Of a stretch of 6,518 nucleotides of DNA, positions 1 through 5,536 are shown piece after piece. The position numbers and the translations under genes were made by a program. Source of the stretch: an uncultured Burkholderiales bacterium (GTDB lineage: Bacteria; Pseudomonadota; Gammaproteobacteria; Burkholderiales; Burkholderiaceae); assembly GCA_903845315.1 (NCBI GenBank), contig CAIMWY010000102.1:1-6518 (forward strand). The letters run 5' to 3'. Numbering within the stretch: the stretch's first letter is position 1; each line of letters begins with the position of its first letter. The notes under the pieces were generated by a model. That model worked only from the letters and a program-made list of their open reading frames with translations. It searched no databases and had not been told where the DNA came from.

Positions 1-131
1 ATCACACCGGCGCCCTCGCCCAGCACAAAACCATCGCGGTCTTTGTCCCAAGGGCGGGAAGCCGTTTTAGGGTCGTCGTTACGGGTAGAAAGTGCCCGCA
101 TGGCCGCAAAGCCGCCAACACCCAAGGGCGA
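1..131 (-). pseudogene. Inverted internal fragment of a second, diverged fabF
   Basis: Read on the minus strand from about 131 down to 1, this stretch is an open frame encoding [18 protein letters not shown] and then [20 protein letters not shown] and EGAGV. That is the middle of a beta-ketoacyl-ACP synthase II. It matches plus-strand codons at about 673-803 of the fabF in this window, but it is not a copy of them. By hand I count about 33 mismatches in 131 bases, mostly at third codon positions, with only three clear amino-acid changes (A for S, K for T, K for R). It is therefore a homologue from another strain or species, or a diverged paralogue, evolving under protein constraint. It has no start or stop: one end is the window edge, the other is the junction at about 129-140. 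An assembly or amplification chimera is most likely; a real paralogue rearrangement is possible. Confidence 0.85.
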
Positions 132-140
132 CACGGTGGC
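129..140. other. Chimera junction with short shared sequence
   Basis: The 12 bases CGACACGGTGGC fit both flanking pieces. On the minus strand they read A-T-V-S, which leads directly into SPLG of the inverted FabF fragment. On the plus strand they read (G)-D-T-V-A, where FabF proteins usually have G-N-T-V near residue 19. About ten bases, 131-140, could belong to either parent. Beyond 140 only the plus-strand fabF makes sense, and before about 129 only the inverted fragment does. A breakpoint inside a short shared word is typical of template switching or a wrong overlap join. Which piece is native to the flanking genome cannot be told from the window. Confidence 0.7.
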
Positions 141-1320
141 TGACGCCTGGGCCAATATTTTGGCTGGTAAATCTGGCATTGGCGCCATCACACGTTTTGA
201 TGCGTCTGGTATCAATTGTCATTTCGCCGGTGAAATCAAAGATTTAGATCTTGACCAGTACATTGCCCCGAAAGAGGCGCGTGCCATGGATAAGTTCATT
301 CATTACGGTGTGGCGGCTGCAATTCAAGCAGTGCAAGACTCTGGTTTGCCCACGGGCGACGCCTTGAGTGAAGAGGAAGCGACCCGCATTGGGGTTGTGA
401 TCGGTTCTGGCATCGGTGGCTTGCCCCTCATCGAAGACATGCACAACGAGCTGTTGGCTAAAGGCCCACGGCGTATTTCGCCCTTCTTTGTGCCGGCTTC
501 CATCATCAACATGATTTCAGGTCATGTGTCCATGCGTTTTGGCTTCAAAGGTCCTAACTTGGCTGTGGTCACTGCCTGCACCACTGGCTTGCACAGCATC
601 GGAGAAGCCGGTCGTCACATTGAGTATGGGGACGCCGACGTGATGATTGCCGGTGGTTCCGAAGGTTGCATCTCACCTTTGGGCGTTGGAGGCTTTGCCT
701 CGATGCGTGCATTGTCGACCCGCAACGACGATCCCACGACTGCTTCGCGTCCTTGGGACCGTGATCGCGATGGCTTCGTTTTGGGCGAAGGTGCTGGCGT
801 ATTGGTGCTTGAAGAGTACGAACACGCCAAAAAACGCGGCGCCAAAATTTATGCAGAGTTAAGTGGCTATGGCTTAAGTGCCGATGCGGGTCATATGACG
901 GCGCCCAACATGGACGGCCCTCGCCGTGCCATGCTCAGCGCACTCAACAATGCAAAGGTGACTGCCGATCAAGTCGATTACTTGAATGCACATGGCACAT
1001 CCACGCCGCTGGGTGATATCAACGAAACCAATGCCATCAAAGCCGCTTTGGGGGACCACGCAAAAAAGGTTGTGGTGAATTCGACCAAGTCCATGACTGG
1101 ACATCTGCTGGGTGGCGCTGGTGGGGTTGAGAGTGTTTTCACCGTATTGGCGATTCATCATCAAAAGAGCCCGCCGACCATCAACATCTTTAACCAAGAT
1201 CCAGAGTGTGATTTGGACTACTGCGCCAATGTAGCGCGCGACATGAAGATCGACGTCGCCCTGAAGAATAATTTTGGATTCGGTGGCACCAATGGTGCGC
1301 TGGTTTTCAAACGCGTTTGA
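130..1320 (+). CDS. fabF: Beta-ketoacyl-ACP synthase II (KAS II), 5' end missing
   Basis: FabF is a cytosolic thiolase-fold enzyme that condenses malonyl-ACP with acyl-ACP in fatty-acid elongation. The native part starts near codon 130-132 (DTVADAW) and runs 396 codons to TGA. Compared with E. coli FabF about 18 N-terminal residues are lost, giving an inferred full length near 414. The catalytic Cys is the TGC at 577-579 in TACTTGLHS. The two active-site histidines are at 991-993 (NAHGTSTP) and 1102-1104 ([11 protein letters not shown], which also carries the conserved Lys). The C-terminal NFGFGGTNG loop is present. The frame stays open upstream, so a gene caller would start at TTG 43 or ATG 100, but those codons are antisense to another fabF and are not FabF N-terminal sequence. 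The usual upstream partners (acpP, fabG, fabD) are outside the window. Confidence 0.95.
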   Translation, partial: DTVADAWANILAGKSGIGAITRFDASGINCHFAGEIKDLDLDQYIAPKEARAMDKFIHYGVAAAIQAVQDSGLPTGDALSEEEATRIGVVIGSGIGGLPLIEDMHNELLAKGPRRISPFFVPASIINMISGHVSMRFGFKGPNLAVVTACTTGLHSIGEAGRHIEYGDADVMIAGGSEGCISPLGVGGFASMRALSTRNDDPTTASRPWDRDRDGFVLGEGAGVLVLEEYEHAKKRGAKIYAELSGYGLSADAGHMTAPNMDGPRRAMLSALNNAKVTADQVDYLNAHGTSTPLGDINETNAIKAALGDHAKKVVVNSTKSMTGHLLGGAGGVESVFTVLAIHHQKSPPTINIFNQDPECDLDYCANVARDMKIDVALKNNFGFGGTNGALVFKRV

Positions 1321-1329
1321 TCCCACGCC

Positions 1330-1770
1330 ATGTACAACGCCCCATCGGTTGCTTATCCGGTGGGGCGTTGTGCTTTTGCAAAGGGGTTGCTCGGTTTGTT
1401 GAGCCTATTGACGGCGAGTGTCTTGATACTGTGGGCTTGGCAGCAGTCAGTCACTTGGGCATGGTGTCTGGCCCTCGGACTTGGACTACTTTTTGTCGGC
1501 TGGGGATGGCGTTGTGTCTACTCCACTGGCGCTGCCTTGGTCTGGGATGGGCAGGTTTGGTGCTTGCTGGCCCATGACGGCATGAGCGTGCAACTTGGGT
1601 GCCCTGTTTGTGTCACGCTAGATATGCAGCACACCTTGCTTTTGCAATGGTTGCCCTCATCTGCAAGCCCTGTCTCAATGAGTCGCTGGCTTTGGTTTAG
1701 CCATTCTGCTGACCCTGTCAATTGGCAAAATCTGCGTCGTGCGCTTTACAGTCGCGTGTTCCTCTCCTGA
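1330..1770 (+). CDS. Small Trp-rich membrane protein, function unknown (possibly YgfX-like)
   Basis: A 146-residue protein with two hydrophobic helices at about residues 19-39 and 43-63, then a soluble tail. It has 12 tryptophans, a CPVC motif at residues 91-94, and ends in LRRALYSRVFLS. Two N-terminal helices followed by a small soluble domain is the layout of YgfX/CptA-type inner-membrane proteins. Conserved hypothetical proteins of similar look follow fabF in Comamonadaceae, but this is recall and I do not assign a function. The ATG is 9 bp after the fabF stop and has no clear Shine-Dalgarno sequence, which suggests coupling to fabF translation. I chose this ATG because the N-terminus (NAPSVAYPVGR) looks like that of its relatives. 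A start at TTG 1396, with AAAGGGG at 1380-1386 upstream, is the main alternative. mucD starts 12 bp after its stop. Confidence 0.7.
   Translation: MYNAPSVAYPVGRCAFAKGLLGLLSLLTASVLILWAWQQSVTWAWCLALGLGLLFVGWGWRCVYSTGAALVWDGQVWCLLAHDGMSVQLGCPVCVTLDMQHTLLLQWLPSSASPVSMSRWLWFSHSADPVNWQNLRRALYSRVFLS
1334..1377 (+). terminator. Terminator-like hairpin inside the start of the small membrane protein gene
   Basis: ACAACGCCCCATCGG at 1334-1348 pairs with CCGGTGGGGCGTTGT at 1357-1371. This is a 15-bp stem with one U-G wobble (1345/1360) and an 8-base loop, followed by GC and TTTT (1374-1377). It lies 14 bp after the fabF stop, where a fabF terminator would be expected, but covers codons 2-14 of the next gene. 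Stem strength is clear; the U-tract is short. It could end part of fabF transcription, and ribosomes starting at 1330 would melt it, so it could act as a translation-dependent attenuator. Alternatively it is a by-product of the codons used. Confidence 0.5.
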
Positions 1771-1782
1771 AAGAGAATTCCT

Positions 1783-3249
1783 ATGATCCTCAAACATTAC
1801 CTACCCATCGTTGTCCTCATCAGCAGCTTCTTTGCAGGCGGACTGACGCTGTCTGTTTCGACCTCAGCCACGGCGCAATCGGTGCGCACCCTGCCTGACT
1901 TCACGGATTTGGTGGAGCAAGTAGGTCCCTCGGTGGTGAACATTCGAACCCTAGAAAAGGCCGCGGTTCGCGGTGCACAAAACAGTGCGCCCGACGAAGA
2001 AATGCAAGAGTTTTTCCGACGTTTCTTCGGCGTTCCCCTACCAAGTCCTAATGCGCCCCGACAGCAACGGCCCAACCGCCCACAGCAACCTGAAGAAGAA
2101 CAGCCACGTGGTGTCGGATCAGGATTCATTTTGTCGAGCGATGGCTTTGTCATGACCAATGCCCACGTCGTGGATGGCGCCGACCAAGTGATTGTCACGC
2201 TACCCGATAAGCGGGAGTTCAAAGCCCGCATCGTTGGGGCAGACAAGCGAACCGATGTGGCCGTTGTCAAGATAGAAGCTACCGGCCTACCAGCTGTGAA
2301 AGTGGGTGACGTGAGTCGACTCAAAGTGGGTGAGTGGGTCATGGCCATTGGGTCTCCCTTCGGGCTGGATAACACTGTGACGGCCGGCATCGTCAGCGCT
2401 AAACAACGTGACACGGGTGACTATCTGCCCTTCATCCAAACAGATGTCGCCATCAACCCGGGTAATTCAGGGGGGCCCTTGATCAACATGCGTGGTGAGG
2501 TGGTCGGAATCAACAGCCAAATTTACTCACGTTCAGGTGGGTTCATGGGCATTTCATTCGCCATTCCCATTGACGAAGCGGTTCGCGTCAGCGATCAGCT
2601 GCGCGCTACCGGTCATGTACAACGTGGACGCTTGGGCGTGCAGATCGACCAAGTCAGTAAAGAAGTGGCTGAATCGTTGGGTTTGACCAAGGTGCAAGGT
2701 GCCTTGGTGAGGGGCGTGGAGCAGGGCTCACCCGCGGAAAAAGCAGGCCTGGAGGCCGGTGACATCATCTTGCGCTTTGACGGCAAAGCGATTGAAAAAT
2801 CCAGCGATTTGCCGCGCATTGTCGGTAGCACCAAACCTGGCACCCGCAGCATAATGCAAATTTGGCGCCGGGGTACCACGCGCGATGTGTCTATCACGGT
2901 GGGTGAGGTGGATGCGGATAAACCTGTCAAAAAGGCGGCTGCACCGACCGAAAAACCTGCGGCTTCTTTGTCTACCAAGGTATTGGGCTTGACCGTGAGC
3001 GATCTCAATGACGCGCAAAAGAAAGAACTCAAGTTGCAAGGCGGAGTCCGTGTCGATGCCGTGGCAGAGGTGGCCGCTCGTGCAGGCATTCAAGAGGGCG
3101 ATGTGATTTTGGCCTTGGCAAATGCTGAAACGCCCTCTGTCCAAGCCTTTGAAGGCTTGGTCGCCAAGCTCGATCGCAGCAAACCCGTCAGTCTGTTAAT
3201 CCGTCGGGGTGAATGGGTCCAGTACACGGTAATACGTCCGCAGCGTTAA
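1783..3249 (+). CDS. mucD: Periplasmic HtrA/Do-family serine protease (MucD/DegP type)
   Basis: A 488-residue HtrA-family protease-chaperone that degrades or refolds misfolded envelope proteins. A Sec signal peptide covers residues 1-31 (hydrophobic core about 7-23, likely cleavage after ATA31). The trypsin-like domain carries the triad His128 (TNAHVV), Asp158 (RTDVAVVKI) and Ser229 (NPGNSGGPL). A Pro/Gln-rich loop at about 86-109 precedes it, in the place of the family's LA loop. PDZ1 spans about 280-375 and PDZ2 about 400-488, joined by an Ala/Pro/Lys linker. Two PDZ domains and this length fit MucD/DegP; DegS has only one PDZ. AAGAGA at 1771-1776 is a reasonable ribosome binding site, 6 bases before the ATG. 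The gene sits 12 bp after the small membrane protein gene, so it is probably in the same transcript. In relatives mucD usually follows rpoE-rseA-rseB, which are not here. DegP and DegQ are equally usable names. Confidence 0.93.
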   Translation: MILKHYLPIVVLISSFFAGGLTLSVSTSATAQSVRTLPDFTDLVEQVGPSVVNIRTLEKAAVRGAQNSAPDEEMQEFFRRFFGVPLPSPNAPRQQRPNRPQQPEEEQPRGVGSGFILSSDGFVMTNAHVVDGADQVIVTLPDKREFKARIVGADKRTDVAVVKIEATGLPAVKVGDVSRLKVGEWVMAIGSPFGLDNTVTAGIVSAKQRDTGDYLPFIQTDVAINPGNSGGPLINMRGEVVGINSQIYSRSGGFMGISFAIPIDEAVRVSDQLRATGHVQRGRLGVQIDQVSKEVAESLGLTKVQGALVRGVEQGSPAEKAGLEAGDIILRFDGKAIEKSSDLPRIVGSTKPGTRSIMQIWRRGTTRDVSITVGEVDADKPVKKAAAPTEKPAASLSTKVLGLTVSDLNDAQKKELKLQGGVRVDAVAEVAARAGIQEGDVILALANAETPSVQAFEGLVAKLDRSKPVSLLIRRGEWVQYTVIRPQR

Positions 3250-3256
3250 GTCCCTA

Positions 3257-3290
3257 AGCCTCAGTCGGGTTTGGGGCTGATGTAGCCTCA
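3257..3290 (+). other. Weak stem-loop after mucD with two alternative pairings
   Basis: AGCCTCA (3257-3263) can pair with TGGGGCT (3272-3278) over 7 bp with one G-U, starting 8 bases after the mucD stop. The same AGCCTCA word recurs at 3284-3290 and could pair with the same middle arm instead. No T-run follows, so it is not a standard rho-independent terminator. It may protect the mRNA 3' end or mean nothing. Confidence 0.25.
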
Positions 3291-3335
3291 AAGTTGCGTT
3301 GGGAAAAATATTTTTAAAGGGCAAAACCACATTGT

Positions 3336-3364
3336 TTGTATGCGCTTGCTAACTTAATTAAAAT
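3336..3364 (+). promoter_or_regulatory. Candidate sigma-70 promoter in the AT-rich block
   Basis: TTGTAT (3336-3341, three of six consensus bases including TTG) and TAAAAT (3359-3364, five of six) are separated by 17 bp. A start near 3371 would give a transcript of about 310 nt ending at the terminator at 3652-3682. AT-rich DNA yields such matches easily, and TAGAAT at about 3384 is a competing -10, so this is weak. Confidence 0.3.
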
Positions 3365-3408
3365 CACTCAAGCACTTTTTGTATAGAATTGAGGAATCAA
3401 AAGACCTT

Positions 3409-3424
3409 TTGCGATATATCGCAA
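3409..3424. promoter_or_regulatory. Perfect 16-bp palindrome, possible operator
   Basis: TTGCGATATATCGCAA is a perfect inverted repeat with no spacer, in non-coding DNA. It has the size and symmetry of an operator for a dimeric helix-turn-helix regulator. It lies about 40 bp downstream of the candidate start near 3371. As RNA it would form only a hairpin with a very tight loop, so DNA binding is the likelier role. I do not recognise the cognate regulator. Confidence 0.4.
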
Positions 3425-3468
3425 GACCAAAAATTCACGATATGGGATCGGTAGACAAGCTCAACAGC

Positions 3469-3536
3469 TGCTCCACAGATCACCCACAAGTTGTTCCATA
3501 AACCCTCCAACCCAAATGTTTATAAGCTGTGAATAA
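3469..3536. promoter_or_regulatory. DnaA-box-like 9-mers in two inverted pairs
   Basis: TGTGAATAA at 3528-3536 is an exact reverse-strand DnaA box (TTATNCACA). TGTTTATAA at 3517-3525 matches eight of nine, exactly 11 bp earlier. On the other strand TGCTCCACA (3469-3477) and TCACCCACA (3480-3488) each match TTATCCACA at seven of nine and are also 11 bp apart. The two pairs point toward each other, with the AT-rich block about 50 bp upstream. The layout resembles DnaA-binding regions, but only one site is perfect. No dnaA, dnaN, gidA or rpmH gene is in the window, so I do not call this an origin. Confidence 0.3.
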
Positions 3537-3550
3537 GTTGATGTTGTTAG

Positions 3551-3572
3551 GCTGCAACGAGCCCTTTGCAGC
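3551..3572 (+). other. 7-bp hairpin in the spacer
   Basis: GCTGCAA (3551-3557) pairs perfectly with TTGCAGC (3566-3572) around the 8-base loop CGAGCCCT. No T-run follows. If transcription starts near 3371 it would be an internal stem of that RNA. Confidence 0.35.
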
Positions 3573-3605
3573 ATCAGGATCGCTGTACGTTTTCCGCTTT
3601 TTGCC

Positions 3606-3682
3606 TACAATGAAGTCCCAACTATCGCAGTTGCCATTGCTTGTTGGTTCTGGGCGCGTCAGCATCTGACGCGCCCTTTTTT
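3606..3682 (+). ncRNA. Candidate small RNA of about 65 nt (with its -10 box)
   Basis: TACAAT at 3606-3611 is a five-of-six sigma-70 -10 box. The -35 region at about 3583-3589 is poor (TGTACG, three of six, with a 16-bp spacer). A start near 3618 would give an RNA with a 5-bp hairpin CAACT/AGTTG (3619-3633), a single-stranded middle at about 3634-3651, and the strong terminator hairpin with its U-run at 3652-3682. That is the usual build of a bacterial sRNA. No reading frame of note lies inside. I recognise no known RNA family. The same terminator could instead end a longer transcript from 3371 or from mucD. Confidence 0.3.
3652..3682 (+). terminator. Strong rho-independent terminator upstream of lepA
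   Basis: GGGCGCGTCAG (3652-3662) pairs perfectly with CTGACGCGCCC (3666-3676) over 11 bp around a 3-base loop CAT, followed directly by six T (3677-3682). It is a textbook plus-strand terminator. It lies about 400 bp after the mucD stop and 45 bp before the lepA ATG, so it isolates lepA-lepB from upstream transcription. It implies a transcript ending here that is not explained by a protein gene nearby. Confidence 0.88.
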
Positions 3683-3695
3683 CATGTCTTATACC
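3666..3695 (+). promoter_or_regulatory. Weak candidate lepA promoter overlapping the terminator
   Basis: CTGACG (3666-3671, four of six to TTGACA) lies in the descending arm of the terminator stem. TATACC (3690-3695, four of six) follows after 18 bp. A start near 3702 would leave a leader of about 26 nt before the lepA ATG. A promoter is needed somewhere between the terminator and lepA, and this is the best pair I can see, but the match is poor. Confidence 0.2.
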
Positions 3696-3697
3696 CT

Positions 3698-3718
3698 TTG
3701 AATTCAATCACTTAAGTG
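3698..3718. repeat. Two 10-bp palindromes next to the lepA start
   Basis: TTGAATTCAA (3698-3707) and CACTTAAGTG (3709-3718) are both perfect palindromes, one base apart. The second lies where a lepA Shine-Dalgarno sequence would be expected, and none is obvious there. They could be a regulator site or affect initiation; chance is also possible. Confidence 0.3.
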
Positions 3719-3727
3719 CCTCCCTTG

Positions 3728-5536
3728 ATGAACCACATCAGAAATTTTTCGATCATTGCCCACATCGATCACGGCAAATCCACATTGGCAGACCGCTTGA
3801 TTCAGCGCTGCGGTGGACTGGAAGAACGCGACATGCAAGCGCAGGTGCTCGACTCGATGGACATTGAGAAAGAGCGTGGGATAACCATCAAAGCGCAGAC
3901 GGCTGCGCTGCACTACAAGGCCAAAGATGGACAGATTTACAACCTGAATTTGATCGACACACCGGGCCACGTGGACTTTTCTTATGAAGTCTCCCGCTCT
4001 TTGTCTGCATGCGAAGGTGCACTGTTGGTGGTGGACGCCAGCCAAGGTGTTGAAGCGCAAACCGTCGCCAACTGCTACACCGCACTGGACCTTGGCGTGG
4101 AGGTGGTGCCGGTTCTTAACAAGATGGATTTGCCGCAGGCAGATCCAGAAAACGCCAAAGCCGAAATTGAAGATGTGATTGGCATCGATGCCACGGACGC
4201 CATACCGTGCTCGGCTAAAACCGGCATGGGTATCGAGGAGATTCTCGAAGCCGTGGTGGCAAAAATCCCCGCCCCCAAAGGCAACCCCAATGCGCCGCTG
4301 CGTGCCATGATCGTTGACAGCTGGTTTGACACCTATGTGGGTGTGGTGATGCTGGTGCGCGTGGTCGATGGCCGCTTGGGCAAGGGTGAGCGCTTCAAGA
4401 TGATGGCGACCAACGCCGTCTACAACGCCGACAGCTTGGGCGTCTTCACGCCAGCCAACGAGTCGCGTGAGTCACTCGAAGCGGGCCAAGTGGGCTTCAT
4501 CATTGCGGGCATCAAAGAGCTGCAAGCTGCCAAGGTGGGCGACACCATCACCTTGGAAAAGAAACTGCCTAACAACTTAGGCCCCGCAGAGCAAGCCTTA
4601 CCAGGTTTCAAAGAAATCCAGCCTCAAGTGTTTGCGGGTTTGTACCCGACCGAAGCGAACCAATACGACGCCTTGCGCGATGCGCTGGAAAAGCTCAAGC
4701 TCAATGACTCTTCTTTGCACTACGAACCCGAAGTGTCTCAAGCGCTGGGTTTTGGATTTCGCTGTGGGTTCTTGGGCCTCTTGCACATGGAGATCGTGCA
4801 AGAAAGACTCGAGCGTGAGTTCGACCAAGACCTTATCACCACCGCCCCCAGCGTGGTCTACCAAGTCGTCAAGCCCGATGGCGAAGTCGTGTTGGTGGAA
4901 AACCCCGCCAAGATGCCCGACCAGGGCAAGATGCAAGAAATCCGCGAACCCATCGTCACCGTGCATCTTTACATGCCGCAAGAGTATGTGGGCGCTGTCA
5001 TGACGCTGGCCAATCAAAAACGCGGTGTGCAGCTCAACATGGCCTACCACGGTCGCCAAGTGATGCTCACCTACGACATGCCGTTGGGTGAAATCGTGCT
5101 CGACTTCTTTGACAAGCTCAAATCAGTCAGCCGCGGCTATGCGTCGATGGACTATGAGTTCAAAGAGTTTCGTACCTCTGATGTGGTCAAGGTCGACATT
5201 TTGCTCAACGGTGAAAAAGTCGACGCGCTGTCCATCATCGTGCACCGCACTCAGGCGCAGTACCGGGGACGTGCGGTGGTGGGCAAGATGCGCGAGATCA
5301 TCAGTCGTCAAATGTTTGACGTCGCCATCCAAGCGGCCATTGGCGCCAACATCATTGCGCGCGAAACCATCAAAGCTTTGCGTAAGAACGTGCTGGCAAA
5401 ATGCTACGGTGGTGACATTAGCCGAAAACGCAAACTCTTAGAGAAACAAAAAGCAGGTAAGAAACGCATGAAACAAATTGGTTCTGTTGAAGTGCCCCAA
5501 GAAGCTTTCTTGGCCATCCTGCAAGTGGAGGACTGA
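3728..5536 (+). CDS. lepA: Elongation factor 4 (LepA), ribosome-associated GTPase
   Basis: A 602-residue translational GTPase (E. coli LepA is 599) that acts on the ribosome; back-translocation and a role in ribosome assembly or initiation have both been proposed. G motifs are complete: G1 AHIDHGKST (11-19), G2 RGITI (50-54), G3 DTPGH (77-81), G4 NKMD (131-134) and G5 SAK (162-164). The EF-G-like domains follow, and the LepA-specific C-terminal domain ends in [20 protein letters not shown] and [15 protein letters not shown] chose ATG 3728 ([19 protein letters not shown]) because this is where LepA proteins normally begin. GTG 3716 would add only MPPL and no better ribosome binding site. The strong terminator upstream makes it the first gene of its transcript. 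Its TGA overlaps the lepB ATG (TGATG), so the two genes are translationally coupled. Confidence 0.97.
   Translation: MNHIRNFSIIAHIDHGKSTLADRLIQRCGGLEERDMQAQVLDSMDIEKERGITIKAQTAALHYKAKDGQIYNLNLIDTPGHVDFSYEVSRSLSACEGALLVVDASQGVEAQTVANCYTALDLGVEVVPVLNKMDLPQADPENAKAEIEDVIGIDATDAIPCSAKTGMGIEEILEAVVAKIPAPKGNPNAPLRAMIVDSWFDTYVGVVMLVRVVDGRLGKGERFKMMATNAVYNADSLGVFTPANESRESLEAGQVGFIIAGIKELQAAKVGDTITLEKKLPNNLGPAEQALPGFKEIQPQVFAGLYPTEANQYDALRDALEKLKLNDSSLHYEPEVSQALGFGFRCGFLGLLHMEIVQERLEREFDQDLITTAPSVVYQVVKPDGEVVLVENPAKMPDQGKMQEIREPIVTVHLYMPQEYVGAVMTLANQKRGVQLNMAYHGRQVMLTYDMPLGEIVLDFFDKLKSVSRGYASMDYEFKEFRTSDVVKVDILLNGEKVDALSIIVHRTQAQYRGRAVVGKMREIISRQMFDVAIQAAIGANIIARETIKALRKNVLAKCYGGDISRKRKLLEKQKAGKKRMKQIGSVEVPQEAFLAILQVED

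Larger units (their letters stand above)
3250..3727. other. Non-coding mucD-lepA spacer (478 bp)
   Basis: I see no credible protein gene here on either strand. From 3301 to 3420 the GC content is about 32% by hand count (38 of 120), far below the genes on either side. In order the spacer holds a weak hairpin, an AT-rich block with a 12-base palindrome (AAAAATATTTTT, 3304-3315), a candidate promoter, a 16-bp palindrome, DnaA-box-like 9-mers, a 7-bp hairpin, a candidate small RNA and a strong terminator. Such density of sites suggests a regulatory or RNA-coding spacer rather than gene decay. Confidence 0.7.

Noticed and set aside
1317..1577. Plus-strand open frame overlapping the fabF stop
   Set aside because: It is an alternative frame of the 1330-1770 gene. 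It stops mid-gene and looks compositionally random, while the 1330 frame has two clear helices and the right spacing to mucD.
1797..2414. 205-residue minus-strand open frame opposite mucD
   Set aside because: It lies wholly antisense to the catalytic domain of a well-supported protease, is rich in Ser/Thr/Arg/Cys low-complexity sequence, and has no recognisable domain. It is an antisense shadow of a GC-biased gene.
1775..3705. EcoRI sites (GAATTC) at 1775-1780 and 3700-3705, each just before a start codon, as a sign of a cloned insert
   Set aside because: One 6-mer site every ~2-4 kb is expected by chance. mucD and its spacing look native, and there is no vector sequence.
3480..3707. 75-residue minus-strand open frame in the mucD-lepA spacer
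   Set aside because: It reads straight through the perfect terminator stem and the DnaA-like boxes, has no clear ribosome binding site and no recognisable motif. Non-coding features explain the region better.
3716..3727. GTG start for lepA four codons upstream
   Set aside because: It adds MPPL, not seen in LepA proteins as I know them, and has no better ribosome binding site than ATG 3728.
4598..5059. 153-residue minus-strand open frame opposite lepA
   Set aside because: His/Leu/Val-rich sequence typical of antisense translation; lepA is intact in the other strand.
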